Below are positions 30,740 to 39,175 of a stretch of DNA of 64,000 bases, one piece after another. The stretch lies in contig NZ_CP110008.1 of NCBI RefSeq assembly GCF_025947285.1, positions 2,123,001 to 2,187,000 on the forward strand. Reading direction: 5' to 3'. The DNA is from Flavobacterium sp. N2820. GTDB lineage: Bacteria > Bacteroidota > Bacteroidia > Flavobacteriales > Flavobacteriaceae. Below the pieces are notes generated by a model. That model did not search any database. It was not told the DNA's origin and was given only the letters and a program-made list of their open reading frames with translations. The position numbers and the translations under genes were made by a program. Every line of letters starts with the position of its first letter. The first letter of the stretch is position 1.

Positions 30740-30770
30740 AAAGACACAAAGAAAAAATCGATGTGCCTTT
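30740..30770 (-). terminator. Terminator of the pseudouridine synthase gene
   Basis: On the minus strand a nine-pair stem (one G-U pair; arms at 30762-30770 and 30740-30748) closes a 13-base loop and runs into a U-rich tract. It begins 19 bases past the rluB stop. Confidence 0.6.
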
Positions 30771-30788
30771 ATATTTTATAAAATGGTA

Positions 30789-31682
30789 TTAAGCATTTTT
30801 AAGGTTGATGATTTCTTGTTCAGTTAAGAATCTCCAATCACCTCTTGGTAAATTTTTCTTAGTCAAACCGGCAAAAGTTACACGGTCTACTTTTAAAACA
30901 TCATATTTTAAGTGTTCAAAAATTTTACGAACTACTTTTACATTAGACGTTTTCATTTTGATACCTATTTCACTTTTTGGTTGATCTTCAATATAGGTAA
31001 TTTCCTCCACAAATACTTTGTGTTCTTCAATCATTAATCCTTTTTGGATTTTTTCTAAATCTTCGTATTTTAAATTTTTATCTAACGAAACTTGATATAC
31101 TTTAGATGAACGTTGATTTGGAACCGTGAATTTCTGTACGATTTCGGTATCATTGGTAAACAACAACAAACCCGTTGTGGTCTTATCCATTCTTCCAACA
31201 GGCATTAAGTTTGCTTTTGAAGCACCTCGAACTAAATCCAATACATTTGCAGATCCTGGAGAATCGTCTCCTGCTGTTGAAAAGTTTTTAGGCTTATTTA
31301 ACAATACATATTCTTTCTTTTCTGGAGTAATATTCACTCCATCAAACTGAACCACATCGGTTAATTTAACGCGGTGACCCATTTCGGTAATGACTTCACC
31401 ATTTACTTTTACATTACCACTTTGAATGTAAATATCCGCATCTCTACGGCTACACATTCCTGAATTAGAAATATAACGATTTAGACGAATTTCGTCTGGA
31501 TTAGATGGTCTTTTTGGAGATTTCGGAGCTTTTGGAGCTTCTGGTTTTGCCGCTTCTGGTTTAGTTGCAAATTTTGAAGGTGCTTTACGAATTGGTGCAT
31601 TTCCTCTTGAATTGCTATCTTTCTTGTAGCCTCCTTGTCTTGCTGAACCTGGACGGCTTTTATCATTCCCTTGACGTGACAT
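30789..31682 (-). CDS. rluB: RluB/RsuA-family rRNA pseudouridine synthase
   Basis: A 297-residue enzyme if started at the ATG at 31682; the longer frame begins with TTG and would nearly coincide with the transcription start implied by the -7 box. Residues ~1-62 are a disordered basic Lys/Pro/Ala-rich tail (APKSPKRPSNPDE). An S4 RNA-binding domain follows (RLNRYISNSGMCSRRDADIYI), then the catalytic domain with the essential Asp in PVGRMDKTTTGLLLFTND (Asp166). It modifies large-subunit rRNA; the exact site (RluB, RluE or RluF type) is a guess from size and the S4 domain. Confidence 0.88.
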   Translation of the reverse strand: MSRQGNDKSRPGSARQGGYKKDSNSRGNAPIRKAPSKFATKPEAAKPEAPKAPKSPKRPSNPDEIRLNRYISNSGMCSRRDADIYIQSGNVKVNGEVITEMGHRVKLTDVVQFDGVNITPEKKEYVLLNKPKNFSTAGDDSPGSANVLDLVRGASKANLMPVGRMDKTTTGLLLFTNDTEIVQKFTVPNQRSSKVYQVSLDKNLKYEDLEKIQKGLMIEEHKVFVEEITYIEDQPKSEIGIKMKTSNVKVVRKIFEHLKYDVLKVDRVTFAGLTKKNLPRGDWRFLTEQEIINLKNA

Positions 31683-31701
31683 AATTATAAACAAATTTTT
31701 G

Positions 31702-31709
31702 CAAAGATA
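31702..31709 (-). promoter_or_regulatory. Predicted -7 box of the rluB promoter
   Basis: The minus strand reads TATCTTTG followed by C, a perfect TAnnTTTG. It ends 19 bases before the ATG at 31682, which helps choose that start over the upstream TTG at 31694. Confidence 0.55.
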
Positions 31710-31771
31710 TAACTAATATGTTGAAACGCCCACTTTAGTTTTTTAAATCCAAAAATGATTGGCAGAAACAA

Positions 31772-32707
31772 CTAATATAAAGATAAAGAATGAGTTAAAA
31801 TTAGTTTTTTTCCATGAAATAAAACTGAAGGCTCTATTAATACAATACAAAAAACACCTGAAACAATTATAAACTTTAATAAAAAATGAAGTTTTAAATA
31901 TTCTGTTTTTGTAGTTGCTTTCCACAATAACGTTGCAAAGAACAACAAAGTAATTAAGCTTAAATAAAAGTAAATATCCATGTAACCTACATTGTAAATT
32001 TCGACTAAGAAATATACTGGTATCAATGTTAAAACAGTTAATACGGAAATAATAGTTTTTGCTCTTTTTTCACCAAAAACCACAGGAATTGTCTTATAAT
32101 CCGCAATTAAATCGCCTTCGATATTTTCTAAATCTTTAATTAATTCTCGAATTAAAATCAATAAAAACAAAAAAGTAGCGTGTGCAAAAATAACTTCATA
32201 GAAATTTTTATAGTACATCAAAATTCCGAAGAAAGGTAAAACCGCTAAAACGGATGCCGTGATATTTCCAATTAAGAACATTTTTTTCAACTTATGCGAA
32301 TAAAACCAAATCAAGAAAATGTAAGCCGAAAAAAACAACATCGCTCGCCAAGAAATGAAGAACATCAGCAAAGCCACAATGAAATTAATCGTAAAATAAA
32401 CTTTTAACTTGGTTTCCTGACTCACCAAACGGTCAATCATTACTTTTTTTGGACGATTGATTAAATCTTTTTTGGCATCATAAAAATTATTGATAATGTA
32501 GCCAGAAGCAATTGTTAACGTAGAAGCGACCACAATCAAAAACAAACGCCAATCGAGTATAATGTCTAATGCTCTTTTTTCGGGAGCTAAAATAAAAATC
32601 GCCGAAAGATATTGCGCCAATGCAATCACCCAAATATTGTATCCTCTAATTACAGAGAAAAAACTGAATATTTTAGTAAGAACTAATTTGGTTTTACGGG
32701 TGAGCAT
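31772..32707 (-). CDS. UbiA-family prenyltransferase, possibly geranylgeranylglycerol-phosphate geranylgeranyltransferase
   Basis: A 311-residue integral membrane protein with about eight helices and both UbiA aspartate-rich motifs: NNFYDAKKDLINRP (73-86) and DLENIEGDLIADYKTIP (~190-206). These bind the prenyl diphosphate through Mg2+. Adjacent mevalonate kinase and decarboxylase genes on the same strand fit an isoprenoid role. Flavobacterial homologues beside these genes are usually annotated as geranylgeranylglycerol-phosphate synthase-like; menaquinone or heme O prenylation are alternatives, though the sequence lacks strong MenA or CtaB hallmarks that I can see. Confidence 0.8.
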   Translation of the reverse strand: MLTRKTKLVLTKIFSFFSVIRGYNIWVIALAQYLSAIFILAPEKRALDIILDWRLFLIVVASTLTIASGYIINNFYDAKKDLINRPKKVMIDRLVSQETKLKVYFTINFIVALLMFFISWRAMLFFSAYIFLIWFYSHKLKKMFLIGNITASVLAVLPFFGILMYYKNFYEVIFAHATFLFLLILIRELIKDLENIEGDLIADYKTIPVVFGEKRAKTIISVLTVLTLIPVYFLVEIYNVGYMDIYFYLSLITLLFFATLLWKATTKTEYLKLHFLLKFIIVSGVFCIVLIEPSVLFHGKKLILTHSLSLY

Positions 32708-32757
32708 GAGTTTTTGTTCAAAGTTTAAAGTTTAAAGTTGCCTTCAAACTATAAACA

Positions 32758-33696
32758 TTAAAAATTATAAACTACTTCTAATTTATAGTCTTTTAAAGCT
32801 ATTTTTGCTTTGTCTAAATCTTGGGTAAACCCTAAAATATAACCACCACCGCCAGAACCACATAACTTAAGGTAGTAGTCATTTGTGTCGATTCCTCTTT
32901 GCCACACTTGGTGAAATTGCTCTGGAATCATCGGCTTAAAGTTGTTCAAAACTACTTTTGATAGTTGTTTAGTGTTTTCTAACAACGATTTTACATCGCC
33001 ATGCAAGAAATTTTCCACGCAAGCATCGGTATATTTTATGAATTGTGATTTTAACATTGTACGGAAACCGTTGTCTTTTAAGTTTTCCATAAAAATAGAA
33101 ACCATTGGAGCCGTTTCGCCCACAATTCCTGAATCTAGTAAGAAAACAGCACCTTTTCCTTGTGTACTTTGCGTTGGAATTCCAGTAGCTTCAATATTAT
33201 CTTTCGAATTGATCAAAATGGGAATACTCAAATAGCTATTCAACGGGTCTAAACCTGAACTTTTTCCGTGGAAAAACGATTCCATTTGAGAAAAAATCGT
33301 TTTTAATTGCAATAATTTTTCACGCGTTAAATTTTCTAACACCGTGATTTTATCATGAGCATATTTGTCATAAATAGCAGCAACCAAAGCACCACTACTT
33401 CCTACACCATATCCTTGAGGAATGCTTGAATCAAAATACATTCCGCTGTTCACATCTTGTTTTAAAACTTCTAAATTGAACGTTACCAATTCAGGTTGAT
33501 CAGCTTGTAAATTTTGTAAATAAGTAACAAACTTTTTTAAACTTTCGTTTGATTTAATTGCGCTTTCTGAAGGATTTTCATCTTTCTTTAAAGCACCGTT
33601 ATAGAAATTATATGGAATTGAAAGTCCTTTCGAATCTTGGATAATGCCATATTCTCCGAAAAGTAATATTTTTGAGTAAAAAAGTGGTCCTTTCAT
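32758..33696 (-). CDS. mvk: Mevalonate kinase (GHMP kinase family)
   Basis: A 312-residue cytosolic kinase expected to phosphorylate mevalonate. The start YSKILLFGEYGIIQDSKGLSIPY is the GHMP motif 1 region. The ATP-binding motif 2 is PQGYGVGSSGALVAAIY (93-109), and GSGGGGYILGFT near residue 278 is motif 3. It lies 46 bases after mvaD and 50 before the UbiA gene, in the same direction. No phosphomevalonate kinase is present in the window. Assignment rests on GHMP motifs plus the adjacent decarboxylase. Confidence 0.87.
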   Translation of the reverse strand: MKGPLFYSKILLFGEYGIIQDSKGLSIPYNFYNGALKKDENPSESAIKSNESLKKFVTYLQNLQADQPELVTFNLEVLKQDVNSGMYFDSSIPQGYGVGSSGALVAAIYDKYAHDKITVLENLTREKLLQLKTIFSQMESFFHGKSSGLDPLNSYLSIPILINSKDNIEATGIPTQSTQGKGAVFLLDSGIVGETAPMVSIFMENLKDNGFRTMLKSQFIKYTDACVENFLHGDVKSLLENTKQLSKVVLNNFKPMIPEQFHQVWQRGIDTNDYYLKLCGSGGGGYILGFTQDLDKAKIALKDYKLEVVYNF

Positions 33697-33742
33697 AAAT
33701 TTCAGTTTTCTTTTTCAGTAAACAATGAGTAAATGTACAAAA

Positions 33743-34819
33743 TTAATTTGATTTAGCACCCGTACCAATTTCATCGCAAATATACTGACCATTTTGACAA
33801 TAGCCAACTAATTCACTTTGAATAAATTGCAAGACGGTTTCTTTCACATTTTCAGGATACAAAACATGCACATTTGCTCCTGCATCTAATGTAAAACAAA
33901 CTGGATTTTGGGTTTCATTTCTGAACTTCCAAATTTTGTTGATGATTTCTAATGTGTTGGGTTTCATTAAAATAAAATACGGCATCGAAGTCATCATCAT
34001 GGCGTGTAAAGTCAAGGCTTCGCTTTCTACAAGTTTGATAAATTCTGCGACATTTCCAGCAGTTAAAATCCTTTTTATTTGAGATAAATTATCGTGTGCT
34101 TGAGCAAAACGTCTTTCAGCATAAGGATGATTGTGCATTAAATCGTGTCCAACCGTGCTCGAAACTTGCTTTTCTCCTTTATCAACAAGCAAAATTGTGT
34201 CTTGGTAATTTTTAAAGTTTTGATGCACTTCGGAAAACTCTACACCAAATAAATCCGAGCTTTCATTAATTTCTGCATGATTCCCCCAAACTACTACTTC
34301 ACCTTTAATACTTCTGCAGGCACTTCCACTTCCTAATCTTGCTAAAAATGAAGCTTTTGAGTAGAAATATTCATCAGTAATAGTTGGATTAATTGCTTTT
34401 TCCAAACTCATGATGTTCATTGCTAAAGCGGCCATTCCGGATGCCGAAGACGCAATTCCTGAACTATGTGGAAACGTGTTTTGAGTGTCAATTTTGAAAT
34501 GATATTCTTTCAAAAACGGACAATATTTTTCGATTCTTTCAAAGAATTTTTGAATTTTTGGTTTGAAATCTTCTTTTGATTTTCCTTCAAAAAGTAAATC
34601 GAATGAGAAACTATTGTTTTCTGATTTTTTAACTACTTCTAATTTTGTGATTGTTTTACAATTGTTTAACGTAAAACTTATTGAAGGATTTGCTGGAATT
34701 TGATGTTCTTTCTTTCCCCAATATTTCACTAGGGCTATATTACTAGGTGCGCTCCACTCAAAAATAGCAGATTCAATAGTGTTATGATGCGATGTAATAA
34801 AATCTTTTTCGGCAAGCAT
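33743..34819 (-). CDS. mvaD: Diphosphomevalonate decarboxylase
   Basis: A 358-residue GHMP-fold enzyme that converts mevalonate-5-diphosphate to isopentenyl diphosphate. APSNIALVKYWGK (24-36) is the family's N-terminal signature, and PHSSGIASSASGMAALA (117-133) is the ATP loop. LGSGSACRSIKGEVVVWG and CFTLDAGANVHVLYP, with the catalytic-loop Asp, are also present. It is the first gene of a probable mvaD-mvk-ubiA transcript, with a -7 box at 34835-34842. A phosphomevalonate decarboxylase activity cannot be excluded from sequence. Confidence 0.93.
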   Translation of the reverse strand: MLAEKDFITSHHNTIESAIFEWSAPSNIALVKYWGKKEHQIPANPSISFTLNNCKTITKLEVVKKSENNSFSFDLLFEGKSKEDFKPKIQKFFERIEKYCPFLKEYHFKIDTQNTFPHSSGIASSASGMAALAMNIMSLEKAINPTITDEYFYSKASFLARLGSGSACRSIKGEVVVWGNHAEINESSDLFGVEFSEVHQNFKNYQDTILLVDKGEKQVSSTVGHDLMHNHPYAERRFAQAHDNLSQIKRILTAGNVAEFIKLVESEALTLHAMMMTSMPYFILMKPNTLEIINKIWKFRNETQNPVCFTLDAGANVHVLYPENVKETVLQFIQSELVGYCQNGQYICDEIGTGAKSN

Positions 34820-34834
34820 AGCTTAAAATTTTGA

Positions 34835-34842
34835 CAAAAATA
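34835..34842 (-). promoter_or_regulatory. Predicted -7 box of the mvaD promoter
   Basis: The minus strand reads TATTTTTG, a perfect TAnnTTTG, 15 bases before the mvaD ATG. No TTG is found at the usual upstream spacing, so confidence is limited. Confidence 0.45.
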
Positions 34843-34901
34843 CCTAATTTGATTGATTTGTTCCCTTGATATTTCGTTAATTTGCTTATAAATTTAAAAT
34901 T

Positions 34902-35378
34902 ATGAAAACGTATTCCCGAATTTTACTTTGTATCGCTATTTGTTTGGCCGTGGGATATTTGTCAAGCATTACTACACAATCGAGCATAAAAACTTGGTAT
35001 CCAACGATTGAAAAACCAATTTTTAATCCGCCAAATTGGGTTTTTGCACCCGTTTGGACAATGCTTTTCATTCTAATGGGAATTGCTGCTGGTTTGGTTT
35101 GGAACAAACTAGAATCCAACAAAGAATTAGTTAAAAAAGGATTATTATTTTTTACTATTCAACTGCTTTTAAATGCTTTATGGTCGTATTTGTTCTTTGG
35201 ATTAAACAATGTTTTATTGGCTTTAATCGAAATTATTTTGCTTTGGTTGGTAATTTATGAAACGTATCATATTTTCAAACAAATTGACAAGAAAGCTTCA
35301 TATTTGTTGATTCCTTATTTAGCTTGGGTTGGTTTTGCAACTATTTTAGCTGGAAGTATTTTTTGGTTGAATCGATAA
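34902..35378 (+). CDS. tspO: TspO/MBR-family membrane protein
   Basis: A 158-residue protein with five transmembrane helices, the standard TspO size. It has the family-typical aromatic-rich loop and helix segment WYPTIEKPIFNPPNWVFAPVWTMLFILMGIAAGLVW, then WSYLFFGLNNVLLALIEIILLWLVIYETY and PYLAWVGFATILAGSIFWLN. TspO proteins bind porphyrins and sterols and affect stress responses. It is monocistronic, divergent from mvaD, and ends at a strong bidirectional terminator. Confidence 0.95.
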   Translation: MKTYSRILLCIAICLAVGYLSSITTQSSIKTWYPTIEKPIFNPPNWVFAPVWTMLFILMGIAAGLVWNKLESNKELVKKGLLFFTIQLLLNALWSYLFFGLNNVLLALIEIILLWLVIYETYHIFKQIDKKASYLLIPYLAWVGFATILAGSIFWLNR

Positions 35379-35387
35379 AAAAGACAT

Positions 35388-35424
35388 AAAAAAAGGCGAC
35401 TTCAAATTGAAATCGCCTTTTTTT
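35388..35424. terminator. Bidirectional terminator between tspO and the LPP20-like gene
   Basis: A long stem, A7-GGCGA with TCGCC-T7, continues through an inner TTCAA/TTGAA stem with single mismatches. A and T runs on both sides let it end both the plus-strand tspO and the minus-strand lipoprotein gene. Confidence 0.8.
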
Positions 35425-35439
35425 AATATTTTGAAAAAA

Positions 35440-36024
35440 TTATTTACTTCCCATTCCTTCCATTTCTTTGTAGAAAGTTTCTTTGAATTTTTCGTAATTA
35501 TAATCTACTTTTAATCTTTCATCGGTTGAAATTCTGTTATTTAAAGTAGTAAGTAATGCGCCATTATTCAATTCAATTGCAATATATGTTTTGTATTTTC
35601 CTGCTGCAGTTTTAGTCAATTCTTCACAAATAGTTTTAGTACCTGAAATAGATTGATTGATCACCTCACGGCTTAAACCTTCATATTTTGCAATATATTC
35701 TTGTTTCCCAGCTGAATTTACATCGTTAAAATAGTTATCGATAACGGCTTTTAAAGTTACTTCAATTTGTCCAGCCAATTCTAAACGCGCATTACTCAAT
35801 GCCATTCTTTTTGAGTTAGCTTGATCTGGACTTTCGCCTACACTATTTGCTCTAAAAAAATCTTTATCTGTAAAATATTTTGGACCACTGCACAAAACTT
35901 CTACTTTAACTTCTCCTTTAGGAGCATCTACTGGTTTTTCTTCTTTTTTACTTTTACAAGAAGCTGCGCTAAGCACTAATAAACCTACTAAAATTGTATT
36001 TCTCATGATTGTAATTTTTTTCAT
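35440..36024 (-). CDS. LPP20-like envelope lipoprotein
   Basis: A 194-residue lipoprotein if started at ATG 36024; ATG 36006 is also possible, and the longest frame begins with GTG. The lipobox is LSAASC followed by KSKKEEKP. The mature part has an LPP20-type pattern: a glycine-containing first strand (VLCSGPKYFTDKDFF), a helix with alternating Ala (SKRMALSNARLELAGQI) and a closing strand and helix (KTYIAIELNNGALLTTLNNRI). The other LPP20-like protein at 37817-39175 shares the alanine-rich helix placement. The gene is divergent from the TPR lipoprotein gene. Function unknown; the fold is related to CsgG/LpoB-like periplasmic domains. Confidence 0.7.
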   Translation of the reverse strand: MKKITIMRNTILVGLLVLSAASCKSKKEEKPVDAPKGEVKVEVLCSGPKYFTDKDFFRANSVGESPDQANSKRMALSNARLELAGQIEVTLKAVIDNYFNDVNSAGKQEYIAKYEGLSREVINQSISGTKTICEELTKTAAGKYKTYIAIELNNGALLTTLNNRISTDERLKVDYNYEKFKETFYKEMEGMGSK

Positions 36025-36121
36025 TTTTGTATAATTATTGTTAAACACTTATTTTTGGTATCAAATTTGAAATATTTGCCAATATTAACAAAAAAAACAA
36101 CTAAAAAAAACGTTTGTTTGT

Positions 36122-36129
36122 TATTTTTG
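36122..36129 (+). promoter_or_regulatory. Predicted -7 box upstream of the TPR lipoprotein gene
   Basis: TATTTTTG matches TAnnTTTG, 53 bases before the ATG at 36183. TTTG copies lie just upstream (36111-36119), but too close for standard -33 spacing. Confidence 0.4.
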
Positions 36130-36182
36130 TTTTAAAATTGTCCCTTAATCAATAACTTTTTTTACAAAATACGTGCCAATTT

Positions 36183-37817
36183 ATGAAATTGAATTTTACT
36201 CCAAAATATATTATTGCCCTATTGTTTCTAATTCTTTTTTCTTGTAGTGTAAAAAACTCGACCTTAAAAAAAGGTGCCGAAATGGAAAAATTAGGTAATT
36301 TTAAGCAAGCTTCTGAATTGTATTTAAGCGTTTTATATCGAAAATCAAATCTTCCAGAAATTGAAAATGCTTTGAGAAGAAGTGCGCAATTACACATTTC
36401 AGAAACGGCTTTTTCTATTGCAACAAAAAATGAAAAAAACGATAAAGAAGGAGTAGTAAATGAATATTATAATTTGAATGCTTTTGTAAATCAAGTTAAC
36501 GCTTTTACAAAAAACATTGATATTGATCAGCAAACTATAGCAATCTACACAAAAAATTTAGACCAATATTTAATTGGGCAATATGATTTAGGCATTAAAT
36601 ACCTTTCTGAACAAAAATTTACTGAAGCTGAAAGTGTTTTTAACACAATTTCTCGTTTTAACGCTAATTACAAAGACACTTCTAAACAACTTAGTATTGC
36701 AATAAACGAACCTATTTATCTTTCTGGAATTCAGTTATTTGGAGAAAAAAAATACATGACAGCATACCACAAATGGAATGAAGTTTATACACGTGAACCC
36801 AATTATAAAGATGTAAAAAACAAATTACAACAAGCTCTGAATGAACGCTATAAAGAAGGAAGTTACTATTTAATGCAAGAAAACTTCAAAGAAGCTGCAA
36901 TGGCTTTTGAGCAAGTAAAAAATATTAATATTAATTATTTAGATGTAAAAAATCTTTACAAAGAGTCTTCCTGCGAGCCTATTTATAGAAAAGCTGTAAA
37001 AGATTTAAAAATTAAAAAATGCCGAACTGCTTTTTTTGACTTAGATAAAATGATTCAAAACTTTGATGCGTATAAAAATTCAGATGAATTAAAATATCAA
37101 GCTTTAGAATGTGCGGAATATCCTATAATTGTTGAATCATATCGCGCTAGAAATTCGAACGGATTTGAAAATAACATTCAAAATGCTGTAATTGAAGATA
37201 TCTTAGCTAGTAAAAACCCTTTTGTAAAAATCATCAAAGGAAGTAACGACATTGCTTCACCGTATTATAGAATTGGAGAATCAAGTAGAAATAATTCGCA
37301 ATTAACACGTTACATTGCTAATTCTTACATAAAAACTAACGCTAAAGCTGTTTTAACAATTCACATCAACCAATACCAATTTGAAGAATCGCCTGTAAGA
37401 AGTTTTGATGTAAATGGAATTGAAATGAATAAGATGAAAGCAAAAAACGGAGCCGATTCGTTAGTAGAAAAAGCAGTAGTTTACAAAGAGTACCAAAAAA
37501 GAAGTACGCTACAATCAAGTATTACTTATCGTTTAGTAGAAATTACTAGTGGTAAAATTTTACTGCAAAAAACGATTCAGAAAAGTGAAATACAAGAATT
37601 GCGCTATGCTCGAAACAATAATTCAAATTTCAAAATGATTTATCCAACACGAGTGAATGCCAATCAAATTATTAGAGACGATTCGAATTATAAAAAATTA
37701 CAAACATTATTTCAAACTAGCGAACAAATTAATAACCAGCAACTCGTTGATAATTTATTAAACGATTTTAGAAAGCAAATAGTTACTGAAATTTTACTTT
37801 TTAATCCTGAAGAATAA
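36183..37817 (+). CDS. Lipoprotein with TPR repeats and a CsgG/LpoB-like C-terminal domain
   Basis: A 544-residue predicted lipoprotein (LILFSC, Cys21). Residues ~30-310 are helical repeats of TPR type: MEKLGNFKQASELYLSVL, YLSEQKFTEAESVFNTI, FGEKKYMTAYHKWNEVY and LMQENFKEAAMAFEQV. Residues ~315-530 are alpha/beta: IIVESYRARNSNGFENNIQNAVIEDIL is followed by KAVLTIHINQYQFEES and SSITYRLVEITSGKILLQKTI. This resembles the nucleotide-binding-like fold of CsgG, LpoB and TolB-N lipoproteins. Its stop codon overlaps the next start (TAATG), so the two are translationally coupled. The assignment of the C-terminal domain is by pattern, not by search. Confidence 0.7.
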   Translation: MKLNFTPKYIIALLFLILFSCSVKNSTLKKGAEMEKLGNFKQASELYLSVLYRKSNLPEIENALRRSAQLHISETAFSIATKNEKNDKEGVVNEYYNLNAFVNQVNAFTKNIDIDQQTIAIYTKNLDQYLIGQYDLGIKYLSEQKFTEAESVFNTISRFNANYKDTSKQLSIAINEPIYLSGIQLFGEKKYMTAYHKWNEVYTREPNYKDVKNKLQQALNERYKEGSYYLMQENFKEAAMAFEQVKNININYLDVKNLYKESSCEPIYRKAVKDLKIKKCRTAFFDLDKMIQNFDAYKNSDELKYQALECAEYPIIVESYRARNSNGFENNIQNAVIEDILASKNPFVKIIKGSNDIASPYYRIGESSRNNSQLTRYIANSYIKTNAKAVLTIHINQYQFEESPVRSFDVNGIEMNKMKAKNGADSLVEKAVVYKEYQKRSTLQSSITYRLVEITSGKILLQKTIQKSEIQELRYARNNNSNFKMIYPTRVNANQIIRDDSNYKKLQTLFQTSEQINNQQLVDNLLNDFRKQIVTEILLFNPEE

Positions 37818-39175
37818 TGATTAAGCATATCGTTTTATTGGTGAGTTTTTTTCTTTTTTTGGCTTGTGGAAGTTCTAAAAATAATTCAACTGTTTTAGAA
37901 AATGCTCCAGAATGGGTAGTAAAAACACCTGTAAATAATTTCAACTATATTGGCATTGGAATGGCATCAAAGGCATCTTCCGATTACAGAGAAAAAGCTC
38001 AAAAAATGGCGTTAACCGAGATTTCAAATAGTATTTCGGTTACTGTTTCCAGTAATAATTCATTAAACGTTTTTCAATATGATGATACTTTTAACGAGTT
38101 TTATCGCATGAATAGTATGGTTTCAAGCGCTGCTTTTTTAGAAGGATATGATGTGGTTGACGTTTTTGAGAATGAAAATTATTATTACACTTATTTAAGT
38201 TTGTCAAAACAAAAACACCAAGAATTAAAAAGAGCGCGCATCAATAAAGCGTTGGAATCGTCTTTATTCAAATTTGATTATGCCAAAAAATTAACTCTAG
38301 AAAAAAACTTCACAGAAGCTATTAAGCAACAAATTTATGCATTGGAAGACATTAGCGAATTTTTAAGTGAAGATTTACGTTACAAAGAAAATCAAATTGA
38401 AAAACCCTATGTGAGTTATTTGATGAATTCTATTTTTACAAGTTTGAATCAAATTGAAATACAATTCCCTTCAAAACAACTTAACATAAAACACGCTTCT
38501 GACCCAAAAGAAATCTATATTCAACCTATTACTGTTGTATCGCAAAATAAACCACTAAGTATGATTCCTGTTTCAGTATTTTACTCTTGGCAACCAGGAC
38601 AAAAACTTGATTTAATTACCGAAAGCAATGGTAATATTACTTTAATTGTACCTAGAAATTGCAGCAAAAATAATTTGGAAAAAATCAACATTCTATTAGA
38701 CACCTATTCTTTAGTTAAAAACATAAGTCAAAACCGTGTGGTGCAAAAAATATTTGAAAATTACCAATCAAAAAAATTCGAATTAACCGTTACTAAAAAG
38801 TTACCTACTGTTGAACTTGATGTTTTTTTAATTGAAAAAAATAGAAAAAACCTAAATGCTTTAGAAGACGAATTATTTCAATTGTTAGCAGCAGATTATT
38901 TTACTTTAGCTTCAAAAAATGCTAAGAAAGATTTTACAATTACAATAGAAAACAAAAAAGTTGAAAACTTACAAGTAAACGGTAAAATCTCTACAAAACT
39001 AGAAAGTAGAATAAAAATTACAAATAAAAGCGGCCATATTATATATCAAGAAACAATTCACAACGTAATTGGAATTGGTTCCAGCACAGAATTAGCTGAA
39101 CAAGATGCTTTACAATCGCTTATGGATAAAATCAAAATGGTTAATTACACCGCTATGGTTCAAACGATGCTATAG
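37817..39175 (+). CDS. LPP20-family envelope lipoprotein
   Basis: A 452-residue lipoprotein (LFLACG, Cys17). Residues ~30-140 form an LPP20-type domain: APEWVVKTPVNNFNYIGIGMASKA, then a helix YREKAQKMALTEISNSISV and a strand pair ENEYYYTYLSLSKQKHQELKR. A helical region follows, then a beta-rich middle with an unusual proline/glycine-poor Ig-like segment (IYIQPITVVSQNKPLSMIPVSVFYSWQPGQ). A C-terminal domain repeats the LPP20 helix (STELAEQDALQSLMDKI). It is coupled to the upstream TPR lipoprotein and probably works with it in the periplasm or at the outer membrane. Its last 23 bases overlap the convergent baiN-like gene. Confidence 0.75.
   Translation: MIKHIVLLVSFFLFLACGSSKNNSTVLENAPEWVVKTPVNNFNYIGIGMASKASSDYREKAQKMALTEISNSISVTVSSNNSLNVFQYDDTFNEFYRMNSMVSSAAFLEGYDVVDVFENENYYYTYLSLSKQKHQELKRARINKALESSLFKFDYAKKLTLEKNFTEAIKQQIYALEDISEFLSEDLRYKENQIEKPYVSYLMNSIFTSLNQIEIQFPSKQLNIKHASDPKEIYIQPITVVSQNKPLSMIPVSVFYSWQPGQKLDLITESNGNITLIVPRNCSKNNLEKINILLDTYSLVKNISQNRVVQKIFENYQSKKFELTVTKKLPTVELDVFLIEKNRKNLNALEDELFQLLAADYFTLASKNAKKDFTITIENKKVENLQVNGKISTKLESRIKITNKSGHIIYQETIHNVIGIGSSTELAEQDALQSLMDKIKMVNYTAMVQTML

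Noticed and set aside
32719..32738. Short AAAGTTT direct repeats between the UbiA gene and mevalonate kinase
   Set aside because: Low-complexity AT-rich slippage; similar scraps occur at 9441-9466 and 30680-30696 and give no clear element.
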